Source: Streptomyces sp. R41
GTDB lineage: Bacteria; Actinomycetota; Actinomycetes; Streptomycetales; Streptomycetaceae
Direction of reading: 5' to 3'
Length of the DNA: 64,000 nucleotides
NCBI RefSeq assembly: GCF_041053055.1
Contig: NZ_CP163443.1
Location: 8,415,001-8,479,000 of the forward strand
Position 1 is the first letter of the stretch, and the number at the start of each line of letters is the position of its first letter. The notes beneath the pieces are model-generated. The model did no database searches. It was not told the DNA's origin and saw only the letters and a list, made by a program, of their open reading frames with translations. Below, piece by piece: positions 51,562 to 59,845 of the stretch. A program made the position numbers and the translations under genes.

Positions 51562-52287
51562 ATGAGTGTGACGAGTCGGTACCGGGAAGCCTGGGAGGGC
51601 TTCTGGCGCGAGGCCCCCGAGGAACAGGGGGCGGTCTTCTGGGATGCCGAGCCCGCGCTGACCGTCGGCGTCCATCTCCCCCTCTTCGAACCGCACTTGA
51701 CGGCCCGTGACCTGCCCGTCGTCGACCTCGGCTGCGGCAACGGCACCCAGACCCGCTTCCTGGCCGACCGCTTCCCGCACGTCGTCGGCGCCGACCTGTC
51801 GGCCGCGGCACTCGACCACGCCCGTCTTGCCGACCCGGCGGGCCAGGCCGGGTACCGTCTGCTCGACGCGGCGGAGAAGACCGAGGCGGAGACGCTGCAC
51901 GCCGAGCTCGGCGACGCCAACGTCTATATGCGAGGTGTGCTTCACCAGGCCGAGCCGGACGACCGGCAGCCGTTGGTGGACGGGCTGGCGACGCTGGTGG
52001 GGGAGCGCGGCCGGATCTTCCTCGTGGAACTCGCCGAGGCCGCCGGACTCGTGCTGAGGGGCCTGGCGCAGAGCGCCGGCGGGCCGCCACCCAAGCTCGC
52101 TCCGGTCTTCCGGCACGGCATCGCCCCCGGCGAGGTCGCGGACGCCGCGGTCCCCGAGTACCTCCGCGCCGCGGGCCTCACGGTCGTCGCGAGCGGCGAA
52201 CTCCCCCTCGTCACGACCGAGTACACGGCCGACGGCTCGCGTATCGAACTTCCGTCGAAGTGGCTGGTGGCGGGGCGTACCGGGTGA
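51562..52287 (+). CDS. Class I SAM-dependent methyltransferase
   Basis: A 241-residue methyltransferase. SAM motif I is VVDLGCGNGTQTRFLADRF (about residues 53-71), then VVGADLSAAALDHARL (motif II acidic residue), GDANVYMRGVLHQAEPDDRQ and RIFLVELAEAAGLVL. The N-terminus REAWEGFWREAPEEQGAVFW is characteristic of a small actinobacterial subfamily. Substrate unknown. GGGGAG lies 6 nt upstream of the ATG. It stands alone, 174 bp after the phosphatase and 76 bp before the peptidase operon. Confidence 0.87.
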   Translation: MSVTSRYREAWEGFWREAPEEQGAVFWDAEPALTVGVHLPLFEPHLTARDLPVVDLGCGNGTQTRFLADRFPHVVGADLSAAALDHARLADPAGQAGYRLLDAAEKTEAETLHAELGDANVYMRGVLHQAEPDDRQPLVDGLATLVGERGRIFLVELAEAAGLVLRGLAQSAGGPPPKLAPVFRHGIAPGEVADAAVPEYLRAAGLTVVASGELPLVTTEYTADGSRIELPSKWLVAGRTG

Positions 52288-52349
52288 TGCCAGTGGTCTG
52301 GGCCGGTGAGAGTTGTCCACAGGCTCTGCCGGGCCCGGGCCGAAGCGCG

Positions 52350-52355
52350 TACGGT
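52350..52355 (+). promoter_or_regulatory. -10-like element before the peptidase operon
   Basis: TACGGT lies 7 nt upstream of the ATG at 52363, with no Shine-Dalgarno sequence, suggesting leaderless transcription of the operon's first gene. Confidence 0.35.
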
Positions 52356-52362
52356 TTCGGGC

Positions 52363-53196
52363 ATGAAGATCCTCATCAGCGCCGACATGGAAGGCGCCAC
52401 GGGTGTGACCTGGCCGGCCGACGTGCTGCCGGGGACTCCGCAGTGGGAGCGGTGCCGCTCGATGTTCACCTCGGACGTCAACGCCGCCGTGCTCGGCTTC
52501 TTCGACGGCGGCGCCGATGAGGTGCTGATCAACGAGGCCCACTGGACCATGCGGAACCTGCTGCTGGAGCGACTGGACGAAAGAGCGGAGATGCTCACCG
52601 GGCGGCACAAGTCGCTGTCCATGGTGGAGGGAGTGCAGCACGACGACGTGGACGGCATCGCGTTCGTCGGCTACCACGCGGGCGCCGGCATGGAGGGCGT
52701 CCTCGCGCACACCTATCTGGCGAACTCCATCACCGGCGTCTGGGTGAACGACATACGGGCCAGTGAGGGACTGCTCAACGCACACGTCGTCGCCGAGTAC
52801 GGAGTGCCGGTCGTGCTGATCACCGGCGACGACGTGGCCTGTGAGGACGCCCTGGGATACGCGCCCGAGGCGCTGAAGGTCGCCGTCAAGGACCATGTGT
52901 CGCGCTACGCGGCGGTGTGCCGTACGCCGTCCAGGACCGCGGCGGACATCCGGGCTGCCGCCAAGGAGGCCGCCTCGCTGGCGGTGCGTCACGAGCCGGT
53001 CGATGGCGGCCCATTCACCGTCGCGCTGGAGTTCGACGCCGAGCACCTGTCGATGGCCGCCACCGTCGTGCCCGGTGTCGAGCGCATCGGGGAGCGGAAG
53101 GTGGCGTACACCAGCGACACCATGTACGAGGGGATTCGCACCTTCAAGGCGGTCACCACGATCGTCTCGGCCGCGGTGGAGGAGCAATATGGCTGA
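52363..53196 (+). CDS. M55 D-aminopeptidase (DppA-like)
   Basis: A 277-residue zinc peptidase. The metal motif SxDxEG is ISADMEGATGV (about residues 4-14); further ligands are expected in LINEAHW (His at about 62), GYHAGAGMEG (His at about 106) and the NDIRASEG Glu (about 135), matching the spacing of B. subtilis DppA. It releases D-amino acids such as D-Ala from short peptides. ATG 52363 is chosen because the family starts MKILISADMEG. It overlaps the next gene by 8 bp and leads the operon of peptidases. Confidence 0.92.
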   Translation: MKILISADMEGATGVTWPADVLPGTPQWERCRSMFTSDVNAAVLGFFDGGADEVLINEAHWTMRNLLLERLDERAEMLTGRHKSLSMVEGVQHDDVDGIAFVGYHAGAGMEGVLAHTYLANSITGVWVNDIRASEGLLNAHVVAEYGVPVVLITGDDVACEDALGYAPEALKVAVKDHVSRYAAVCRTPSRTAADIRAAAKEAASLAVRHEPVDGGPFTVALEFDAEHLSMAATVVPGVERIGERKVAYTSDTMYEGIRTFKAVTTIVSAAVEEQYG

Positions 53197-54493
53197 CGCA
53201 CTGGCTCTCGATGAAGTCGTACGGTTCACCTCGGACCTCATCCGTATCGACACGACCAACCGTGGCGGCGGGGACTGCCAGGAGCGCCCGGCCGCCGAGT
53301 ACGCCGCCGCGCGGCTGGCCGAAGCGGGCCTGGAGCCCACACTCCTGGAGCGCACGAAGGGACGTACGAACGTCGTCGCCCGCATCGAGGGCACCGATCA
53401 GTCCGCCGACGCGCTGCTCGTCCACGGCCATCTGGATGTCGTGCCCGCGCAGGCGGAGGACTGGAGCGTGCACCCGTTCTCCGGGGAGATCCGCGACGGT
53501 GTGGTCTGGGGGCGCGGCGCGGTCGACATGAAGAACATGGACGCGATGATCCTGGCCGTCGTGCGCGCGTGGGCGCGCGAGGGGGTGCGGCCTCGCCGCG
53601 ACATCGTCATCGCGTTCACCGCCGACGAGGAGGCGAGCGCCGAGGACGGCTCGGGGTTCCTCGCCGACGAGCATCCCGGTCTCTTCGAGGGCTGCACCGA
53701 GGGCGTCAGCGAGTCGGGTGCCTTCACCTTCCACGACGGCGGCGGCAGGCAGTTGTATCCGATCGCGGCCGGCGAGCGGGGCACAGGCTGGCTCAAGCTC
53801 ACCGCACACGGGCGGGCGGGGCACGGCTCCAAGGTGAACCGGAGCAACGCGGTGACGCGGCTCGCCGCCGCCATCGCGCGGATCGGTGCGTACGAGTGGC
53901 CGCTGCGGCTCACACCGACGGTGCGCGCGGCATTGACCGAACTCGCGGTTGTGTACGGCATCGACGGCGACCTCGACGACGTCGACGGCCTCCTGGAGAA
54001 GCTCGGTCCCGCCGCCACGCTCGTCGAGTCGACCGTGCGCAACAGCACCAACCCGACCATGCTGAGCGCCGGTTACAAGATCAACGTCATCCCGGGAGAG
54101 GCCGTCGCCTACGTGGACGGCAGATATCTGCCCGGGGCCGAGGACGAGTTCCGCACGACGCTGGACCGGCTCACCGGACCGGACGTGGAGTGGGAGTTCC
54201 ACCACCGTGAGGTGGCCCTCCAGGCACCGGTGGACTCGGTGACGTACGCGAAGATGCGCGCGGCCGTCGAGGAGTTCGCGCCCGACGGGCATGTCGTGCC
54301 GTACTGCATGTCGGGCGGCACGGACGCCAAGCAGTTCTCGCGCCTCGGCATCACCGGGTATGGATTCGCGCCGCTGAAGCTTCCGGAGGGCTTCGACTAC
54401 CAGGCGCTCTTCCACGGCGTCGACGAGCGCGTGCCGGTGGAGGCGCTCCACTTCGGCGTCCGTGTCCTCGACTGCTTTCTGCGCACGGCCTAG
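53189..54493 (+). CDS. M20/M25/M40-family metallopeptidase
   Basis: A 434-residue dinuclear zinc peptidase. Motifs: VHGHLDVVPA (metal His and Asp at about 76-79), WGRGAVDMKNMDAM (bridging Asp at about 111), FTADEEASAEDG (catalytic Glu-Glu at about 146-147), and the late SGGTDAKQFSRLGITGYGF and LFHGVDERVPVE with the last His ligand. The dimerisation domain (about 195-310) includes GRAGHGSKVN. It cleaves N-acyl or dipeptide substrates. The ATG lies inside the end of the M55 gene (8-bp overlap) just after a GGAGGAG ribosome site. Confidence 0.93.
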   Translation: MADALALDEVVRFTSDLIRIDTTNRGGGDCQERPAAEYAAARLAEAGLEPTLLERTKGRTNVVARIEGTDQSADALLVHGHLDVVPAQAEDWSVHPFSGEIRDGVVWGRGAVDMKNMDAMILAVVRAWAREGVRPRRDIVIAFTADEEASAEDGSGFLADEHPGLFEGCTEGVSESGAFTFHDGGGRQLYPIAAGERGTGWLKLTAHGRAGHGSKVNRSNAVTRLAAAIARIGAYEWPLRLTPTVRAALTELAVVYGIDGDLDDVDGLLEKLGPAATLVESTVRNSTNPTMLSAGYKINVIPGEAVAYVDGRYLPGAEDEFRTTLDRLTGPDVEWEFHHREVALQAPVDSVTYAKMRAAVEEFAPDGHVVPYCMSGGTDAKQFSRLGITGYGFAPLKLPEGFDYQALFHGVDERVPVEALHFGVRVLDCFLRTA

Positions 54494-54502
54494 GGGGACG
54501 GG

Positions 54503-56476
54503 ATGCAGAGCCTGGCATACGGTTCGTGGCCTTCGCCGATCGACGCGACGCTCGCCGCCGCGCACGACGGGCACGCCGAGTTCGTGGGCTTCGTCGGGGA
54601 CGAGGCGTGGTGGACCGAGCCGCGGCCCACGGAAGGCGGGCGGCGCACGCTCGTACGGCGCAAGGGTGACGGCACGGAGGAGTCGGTGCTGCCGGCCCCG
54701 TGGAACGTACGGAGCCGCGTCATCGAGTACGGCGGTCACCCCTGGGCGGGGGTCATGCGCCCCGAAGGCCCTCTGGTCGTCTTCGTCAACTTCGCCGATC
54801 AGCGGCTGTATCGGTACGAGGCCGACGGCGAGCCACGGCCGTTGACACCCGTATCGCCGGTGGGCGACGGACTGCGCTGGGTGGACCCGCAGTTGCGGGT
54901 GGAGCACGGTGAAGTGTGGTGCGTCCTGGAGGAGTTCACCGGGGACGGGCCGACCGACGTACGGCGGGTCGTCGCCGCGGTGCCATTGGACGGGTCGGCC
55001 GCGCAGGACCGGGATGCCGTGCGGGAGCTGACCGACGGGCGGCACCGGTTCGTCACCGGCCCCCGGATCTCGCCCGACGGCCGGCAGGCGGCCTGGCTCG
55101 CCTGGGACCATCCGCGGATGCCGTGGGACGGGACGGAGGTGGTCCTCGCGGAGGTCGCCGACGACGGCACGCTGCGTGAGGCGCGGTCCGTCGCCGGTGG
55201 CCCCGAGGAGTCCGTCGTCCAGGCCGACTGGGCCCCCGACGGGACCCTGCTGTACGTCAGTGACCGCACCGGCTGGTGGAATCTGTACCGGCTCGGCCGG
55301 GACGGCGAGGAGACGGCCGTCTGCTCGCGCGAGGAGGAGTTCGGCGGCTCGCTGTGGCGGATCGGGTACCGCTGGTTCGCACCACTGGAGAGCGGGCTGA
55401 TCGCCGTCGTGCACGGACGGGGCGCCACCGCGCTGGGCGTCCTGGACCCGGAGACCGGCGAGGTCGTCGACGCGGCGGGCCCCTGGACCGAGTTCGCCCC
55501 GACGCTCGCCGCGCACGGCAGCAGGATCGTGGGCGTCGGCGCCAGCCCCCGCAGCGCCTACGAGGTCGTCGAGCTGGACGCCCGCACCGGGCGGGCCCGG
55601 GTGATCGGCGCCGCGCACGACGACCCGGTGGACCCCGCGCACTACCCGGAGCCGCAGATCCGCACCTTCACCGGACCCGCGGGGCGCGAGATCCACGCGC
55701 ACATCTATCCACCGCACCACCCCGACCATGTCGCCCCGGGCGACGAGCTGCCGCCGTACGTCGTCTGGGCACACGGCGGTCCCACCGGCCGGTCGCCCCT
55801 CGTCCTCGACCTGGAGATCGCCTACTTCACCTCGCGCGGGATCGGTGTCGTCGAGGTCAACTACGGGGGATCGACGGGACACGGGCGGGAGTACCGCAAC
55901 CGGCTGCGCGAGCAGTGGGGCGTAGTCGACGTCGAGGACTGTGCGTCCGTCGCGCTCGCGCTCGCCGAGGAGGGCACGGCCGACCGGCGGCGGCTGGCCA
56001 TCCGCGGGGGCAGCGCGGGCGGCTGGACGACCGCCGCGTCCCTGACGAGCACCGATGTGTACGCCTGCGGGACGATCCTCTATCCGATCCTCGACCTCGT
56101 CGGATGGGGTTCGGGGGAGACTCACGACTTCGAGTCGCAGTATCTGGAGTCGCTGGTCGGGCCGTTCGCCGAAGTGCCCGGCCGGTACCTGGAGCGCTCG
56201 CCCTCCGAGCACGCCGACCGGATCACCGCGCCCTTCCTGCTGCTCCAGGGCCTCGACGACGCCATCTGCCCGCCCGTGCAGTGCGAGCGGTTCCTGGCCA
56301 GGCTGGAGGAACAGGGCCGACGCGTTCCGCACGCCTACATCGCCTTCGAGGGGGAGGGACACGGCTTCCGCAGGGCCGAGACCATGGTGCGGGTGCTGGA
56401 GTCCGAACTCTCGCTGTACGCGCAGGTCTTCGGGCTGAACCCGTCCGGTATCCCCACCTTGGAGCTGGCCAAGTGA
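54503..56476 (+). CDS. S9-family prolyl-oligopeptidase-like serine peptidase
   Basis: A 657-residue two-domain peptidase: an N-terminal seven-bladed beta-propeller (about 1-390, with ISPDGRQAAWLAWDHPRMPW and WAPDGTLLYVSDRTGWWNLY blade motifs) and a C-terminal alpha/beta-hydrolase (about 400-657). The triad is Ser in IRGGSAGGWTTAAS (about 504), Asp in LLLQGLDDAICPP (about 583) and His in FEGEGHGFRRAE (about 619). It starts 9 bp after the M20 stop. Its TGA stop overlaps the GTG of a 28-codon ORF by the sequence GTGA (56473-56476). Confidence 0.93.
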   Translation: MQSLAYGSWPSPIDATLAAAHDGHAEFVGFVGDEAWWTEPRPTEGGRRTLVRRKGDGTEESVLPAPWNVRSRVIEYGGHPWAGVMRPEGPLVVFVNFADQRLYRYEADGEPRPLTPVSPVGDGLRWVDPQLRVEHGEVWCVLEEFTGDGPTDVRRVVAAVPLDGSAAQDRDAVRELTDGRHRFVTGPRISPDGRQAAWLAWDHPRMPWDGTEVVLAEVADDGTLREARSVAGGPEESVVQADWAPDGTLLYVSDRTGWWNLYRLGRDGEETAVCSREEEFGGSLWRIGYRWFAPLESGLIAVVHGRGATALGVLDPETGEVVDAAGPWTEFAPTLAAHGSRIVGVGASPRSAYEVVELDARTGRARVIGAAHDDPVDPAHYPEPQIRTFTGPAGREIHAHIYPPHHPDHVAPGDELPPYVVWAHGGPTGRSPLVLDLEIAYFTSRGIGVVEVNYGGSTGHGREYRNRLREQWGVVDVEDCASVALALAEEGTADRRRLAIRGGSAGGWTTAASLTSTDVYACGTILYPILDLVGWGSGETHDFESQYLESLVGPFAEVPGRYLERSPSEHADRITAPFLLLQGLDDAICPPVQCERFLARLEEQGRRVPHAYIAFEGEGHGFRRAETMVRVLESELSLYAQVFGLNPSGIPTLELAK

Positions 56477-56559
56477 AGTTGTTCGGTCAGCATGTGGGTC
56501 AGCAGGTGGGTCAGCTTTTCGATCGGGATTTCCATCAGGATCTGGAGTACACCGAGTGA
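56473..56559 (+). CDS. Small coupled ORF of 28 codons within the peptidase operon
   Basis: It reads GTG to TGA with 28 residues: VKLFGQHVGQQVGQLFDRDF followed by HQDLEYTE. Its GTG overlaps the S9 stop (GTGA, 56473-56476) and its TGA overlaps the GTG of the LD-carboxypeptidase (GTGA, 56556-56559), so the frame fills the whole gap and couples both neighbours. The predicted peptide is amphipathic with a VGQ repeat and an acidic end, and its base composition is clearly less GC-rich than its neighbours. No family is recognised. It could be a real microprotein, a translational bridge, or only an accident of coupling. Confidence 0.5.
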   Translation: MKLFGQHVGQQVGQLFDRDFHQDLEYTE

Positions 56560-57491
56560 CCTCACCGACCCCCCTGACCCGGCCCGCGCGACTTGCCGCC
56601 GGGGCCCGCGTCGCCGTCGTCGCGCCCAGCGGACCGGTGCCCGACGAGCGGCTCCAGGCCGGTCTCGACATCCTGCGCGGCTGGGATCTCGACCCGGTCG
56701 TGGCACCCCATGTCCTGGACCGGCACGCCGGGTTCGACTACCTGGCGGGCACGGACGCGGACCGGGCCGCGGACTTCCAGGCCGCCTGGTGCGACCCGGA
56801 CGTCGCCGCGGTGCTGTGCGCCCGCGGCGGGTACGGCGCGCAGCGGATGGTCGACCTGCTGGACTGGGACGCGATACGGGCAGCGGGGCCCAAGGTGTTC
56901 CTCGGGTTCAGTGACATCACGGCGCTGCACGAGGCGTTCGCGAACCGTGCGGGCCTCGCAACCCTGCACGGACCGATGGTGGCGGCCGTCGACTTCCTCA
57001 AGAACGCGCGGGCGCAGGAGCATCTGCGGGCGACGCTCTTCGAGCCGGAGTCGGTGCGGACCATCGCGTCCAGCGAGGGCACCGCGCTGGTGCCGGGACG
57101 GGCCCGGGGTGTCACCCTCGGCGGCTGTGTGAGCCTGCTCGCCGCCGACCTGGGCACACCGCACGCCCGTGCCTCGGCCGGGGGAGGGCTGCTCCTGATC
57201 GAGGACATCGGCGAGGAGGCGTACCGGCTGGACCGGATCCTGACCCAGCTCCTGCGGGCCGGATGGCTCGACGGGGTCGCCGGTATCGCACTCGGCTCAT
57301 GGGTGGACTGCGGTCCGTACGAGGGGTTGCGCGCGGTGTTCACCGACCGGCTCGGCGGGCTCGGCGTGCCCGTCGTCGAGCACTTCGGGTTCGGGCACTG
57401 CGAGGGGGCGCTCACGATTCCGTTCGGCCTCGGGGCCGAACTGGACGCGGACGCGGGGACGTTGACGCTGGACGAGCCCGCGCTGGCCTAG
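56556..57491 (+). CDS. LD-carboxypeptidase (S66, muramoyltetrapeptide carboxypeptidase)
   Basis: A 311-residue S66 peptidase. It opens LAAGARVAVVAPSGPVPDER, has the nucleophile in FLGFSDITALHEAF (Ser at about 119), the Glu in LLLIEDIGEEAYRLDRIL (about 218) and the His in FGFGHCEGALTIPFG (about 281), the Ser-Glu-His triad. It removes the terminal D-Ala from murein tetrapeptides, a step of cell-wall recycling. This is the best functional clue to the operon, whose other peptidases could degrade the released tripeptides and dipeptides. Start GTG at 56556, coupled to the small ORF. Confidence 0.93.
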   Translation: MTSPTPLTRPARLAAGARVAVVAPSGPVPDERLQAGLDILRGWDLDPVVAPHVLDRHAGFDYLAGTDADRAADFQAAWCDPDVAAVLCARGGYGAQRMVDLLDWDAIRAAGPKVFLGFSDITALHEAFANRAGLATLHGPMVAAVDFLKNARAQEHLRATLFEPESVRTIASSEGTALVPGRARGVTLGGCVSLLAADLGTPHARASAGGGLLLIEDIGEEAYRLDRILTQLLRAGWLDGVAGIALGSWVDCGPYEGLRAVFTDRLGGLGVPVVEHFGFGHCEGALTIPFGLGAELDADAGTLTLDEPALA

Positions 57492-57613
57492 CGGCACTGC
57501 ACCGCGCCCGCAGCCTCCGCGCACGGGGCCGTGGGCGCGGCCCGTTCACTGAATCTCCGTCAAGAAACGCTCGGCACGGTGATTGACCTCGTCTGACACG
57601 TGTCACAGCATGA

Positions 57614-57641
57614 CTACCGGCCGGTAAGCACCGGTCGGTAG
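57614..57641. promoter_or_regulatory. 12-bp inverted repeat upstream of the S15-like hydrolase
   Basis: CTACCGGCCGGT (57614-57625) and ACCGGTCGGTAG (57630-57641) are inverted with one mismatch around AAGC. The site ends 18 bp before the GGAGG ribosome site. It has the look of a TetR-type operator; the regulator is not obvious. The rest of 57492-57669 holds no gene. Confidence 0.5.
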
Positions 57642-57669
57642 TCGGGTTGTCCTCAGTGTGGAGGTCTAC

Positions 57670-59463
57670 GTGTCCCGTCGTTCGCGTGTGCCCAGATCCC
57701 GTTCCCGTGCCTCGCTCGCCCTGGCCCTCGGTGCGGCGCTCACCGCACCGCTCGCGTTCACCGCGCCCGCTTCGGCCACGGATCAATACACCGTCACCGC
57801 GCTGAAGTTCACGGTCCGGGCCGGTGGCCGCACCTGCACGATCGACGCCGATCTGTACCGTCCCGCGGGCGTGGACCGCGAACACACCGCGCCAGCCGTG
57901 CTCGCCACCAACGGTTTCGGCGGCAGCAAGTCGGACGGTTCGACGGACGCGATCGGCAAGGCGTTCGCGGCCCGCGGCTATGTGGGGCTCGTCTACTCGG
58001 GGCTCGGCTTCGGCAGGTCGGGCTGTCTGATCTCCCTCGACGACCCGCGCATCGACGGCGTGGGCGCGTCCCGGCTCGTCGACTTCCTGGCAGGCACGCG
58101 GGCCGCCGACGACGGCACGAAGGCCGACTACGTCACCCGGGACGGCAAGGGCGACCCGCGCGTCGGCATGGTCGGCGGCTCGTACGGGGGCGCCGTCCAG
58201 ATGGCCACGGCCGCCGTGGACCACCGCGTCGACGCGCTGGTCCCGCTGGTCACCTGGAACGACCTGGCGTACTCGCTGGACCCGAACAACACGGTCGGCG
58301 CGACCGACGTGCCCGGCGCCTTCAAATGGCAGTGGGCCAACGGCTTCTACCTGATCGGCGAGAGCCAGCCACTGACCGCGCCGAATCTCGACCCCTCCCG
58401 GATCAACTCCCTCGCCTGCGTGCACTTCGTGAGCGACGCCTGCGACACGGTGCGGACCCTGAACTCGGGGAGCTACCCGGCCGCCAAGACCGGACCGCTG
58501 CTTCGCTACGCCCGCAGCGTGTCGCCCGTATCGTACCTGTGCGACGTGCAGGCGCCGACGCTCCTCGTCCAGGGGCAGGCCGACAGCCTGTTCAATCTGA
58601 ACGAGGCGACAGCGACGTACAAGACGCTCAAGGCGCAGGGCACCCCGACGAAGCTGATCTGGCAGTCGTGGGGGCACAGCGGAGGGCTCACCGACCCGGC
58701 GACCGGTGAACTCAACCTGGGCCAGGGCAACTTGGAGACGAGTTACGTCGGCCGGCGGATCCTCGCCTGGTTCGACCGCTATCTGCAGCACCGCAAAGGC
58801 GTCGACACGGGGCCGGCCTTCGCGTACTACCGCGACTGGATCGCCGACCCGAACAACACCTACGCCACGGCCTCGCGGGTGCCGTCGCTCAGCCAGAAGC
58901 TCTATCTCTCCGGGGACGGCAAACTCGTCGACAACCGCAAGAAGGTCGCGCGCGGCAGCCGCGAATACCGCAACCAGCTGGTGCCCACGAGCCACTCCGA
59001 GAGCTCGCTCACCGGGATCGTAGGGCTGCCCGACCCGGCGCCGTACGACACCGAGGGCACCTATCTCGGCTGGACGAGCGAGCCCCTGTCCCGGGCGGTC
59101 GAGGTGGCCGGCGCGCCCAGGGCCACGCTGAAGGTCGTCTCACCGGAGACGGAGCGTGTGCAGAACTCCGGCAACGCTGCCGACAAGCTGCTCCTCTTCG
59201 CCAAGCTGTACGACGTGGCGCCCGACGGCACGAAGACGCTGGTGCACCGGCTGGTGGCGCCCGTGCGGGTGCCGGACGTGACGAAGAGGTTCACCGTCAC
59301 GCTGCCGGGGATCGTGCACCGGTACGAGGCGGGGCACCGGCTCCAGTTCGTCGTCGCCGCCAGTGACGACGCGTACTTCGGGAACAAGGGGGTCAAGCCG
59401 GTGACGATCACCAGCGCGCCCGACGACACCGGGGTGTTGCAGCTGCCGGTCGTCGGGGACTGA
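57670..59463 (+). CDS. Secreted S15/CocE-NonD family hydrolase (X-prolyl dipeptidyl peptidase-like)
   Basis: A 597-residue exported enzyme. The signal peptide (basic SRRSRVPRSRSR, then ASLALALGAALTAPLAF) is cut near ASATDQ. The alpha/beta-hydrolase has LATNGFGGSKSDG, VGLVYSGLGFGRSG, the nucleophile in MVGGSYGGAVQM (Ser at about 170), Asp in LLVQGQADSLFN and His in WQSWGHSGG (about 336). The last 150 residues form the jelly-roll domain of S15/CocE proteins. GTG 57670 is preferred to 57658 because GGAGG (57660-57664) stands 5 nt before it. Substrate unknown: X-Pro peptides or esters. Confidence 0.9.
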   Translation: MSRRSRVPRSRSRASLALALGAALTAPLAFTAPASATDQYTVTALKFTVRAGGRTCTIDADLYRPAGVDREHTAPAVLATNGFGGSKSDGSTDAIGKAFAARGYVGLVYSGLGFGRSGCLISLDDPRIDGVGASRLVDFLAGTRAADDGTKADYVTRDGKGDPRVGMVGGSYGGAVQMATAAVDHRVDALVPLVTWNDLAYSLDPNNTVGATDVPGAFKWQWANGFYLIGESQPLTAPNLDPSRINSLACVHFVSDACDTVRTLNSGSYPAAKTGPLLRYARSVSPVSYLCDVQAPTLLVQGQADSLFNLNEATATYKTLKAQGTPTKLIWQSWGHSGGLTDPATGELNLGQGNLETSYVGRRILAWFDRYLQHRKGVDTGPAFAYYRDWIADPNNTYATASRVPSLSQKLYLSGDGKLVDNRKKVARGSREYRNQLVPTSHSESSLTGIVGLPDPAPYDTEGTYLGWTSEPLSRAVEVAGAPRATLKVVSPETERVQNSGNAADKLLLFAKLYDVAPDGTKTLVHRLVAPVRVPDVTKRFTVTLPGIVHRYEAGHRLQFVVAASDDAYFGNKGVKPVTITSAPDDTGVLQLPVVGD

Positions 59464-59571
59464 ACGCCTCGCCGCTGAGGATCGGCTGGGGATCGGGCTG
59501 GGATCAACCCGGGATCACCCGGAGGAACCTGCCACCGCGCGGGCCGGCACCTCGCGGCTCATGCTGAGCCC

Positions 59572-59820
59572 ATGAGCCCGAAGACCTCGGAGAGCGCCGG
59601 CGCGAGCGGCGGGAAGAGCGGCGGCGGGCTGCTGACGCCCGGCAGGGTCAGTGTCGCCACACTGGCCCTGCTCGCCCTGATCTTCGTCTTCGAGAACACG
59701 CGCAGTACCAAGATCCGGCTGTTCATTCCGGAGGTGATCGTGCCGCTGTGGATGGCACTCCTCGGTACCGGGGTGATCGGCGGCCTGTGCGGGGCGTACG
59801 CCGTGAAGCGCAGAGGCTGA
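59572..59820 (+). CDS. LapA-domain (DUF1049) small membrane protein
   Basis: An 82-residue protein with a Gly/Ser-rich N-terminus, a first membrane helix (VSVATLALLALIFVFENT), the LapA signature RSTKIRLFIPEVIVPLWMA and a second helix ending in a basic tail AVKRRG. LapA-like proteins are inner-membrane assembly factors in some bacteria; no role is known in actinobacteria. It stands between the S15-like gene and a GNAT gene with no sign of an operon. Confidence 0.8.
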   Translation: MSPKTSESAGASGGKSGGGLLTPGRVSVATLALLALIFVFENTRSTKIRLFIPEVIVPLWMALLGTGVIGGLCGAYAVKRRG

Positions 59821-59833
59821 GCGCGCGCTCGCG

Positions 59834-59839
59834 TAGGGT
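59834..59839 (+). promoter_or_regulatory. -10-like element of a probable leaderless promoter
   Basis: TAGGGT lies 6 nt before the ATG of the GNAT gene at 59846. Confidence 0.4.
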
Positions 59840-59845
59840 GACGGG

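Noticed and set aside
48689..56671. Very long open frames antisense to the phosphatase and peptidase genes (over 1,100 codons each)
   Set aside because: In DNA of this GC content stop codons are rare on the antisense strand. The translations are Arg/Gly/Asp/His-rich without family motifs, while the opposite strand encodes clear domains.
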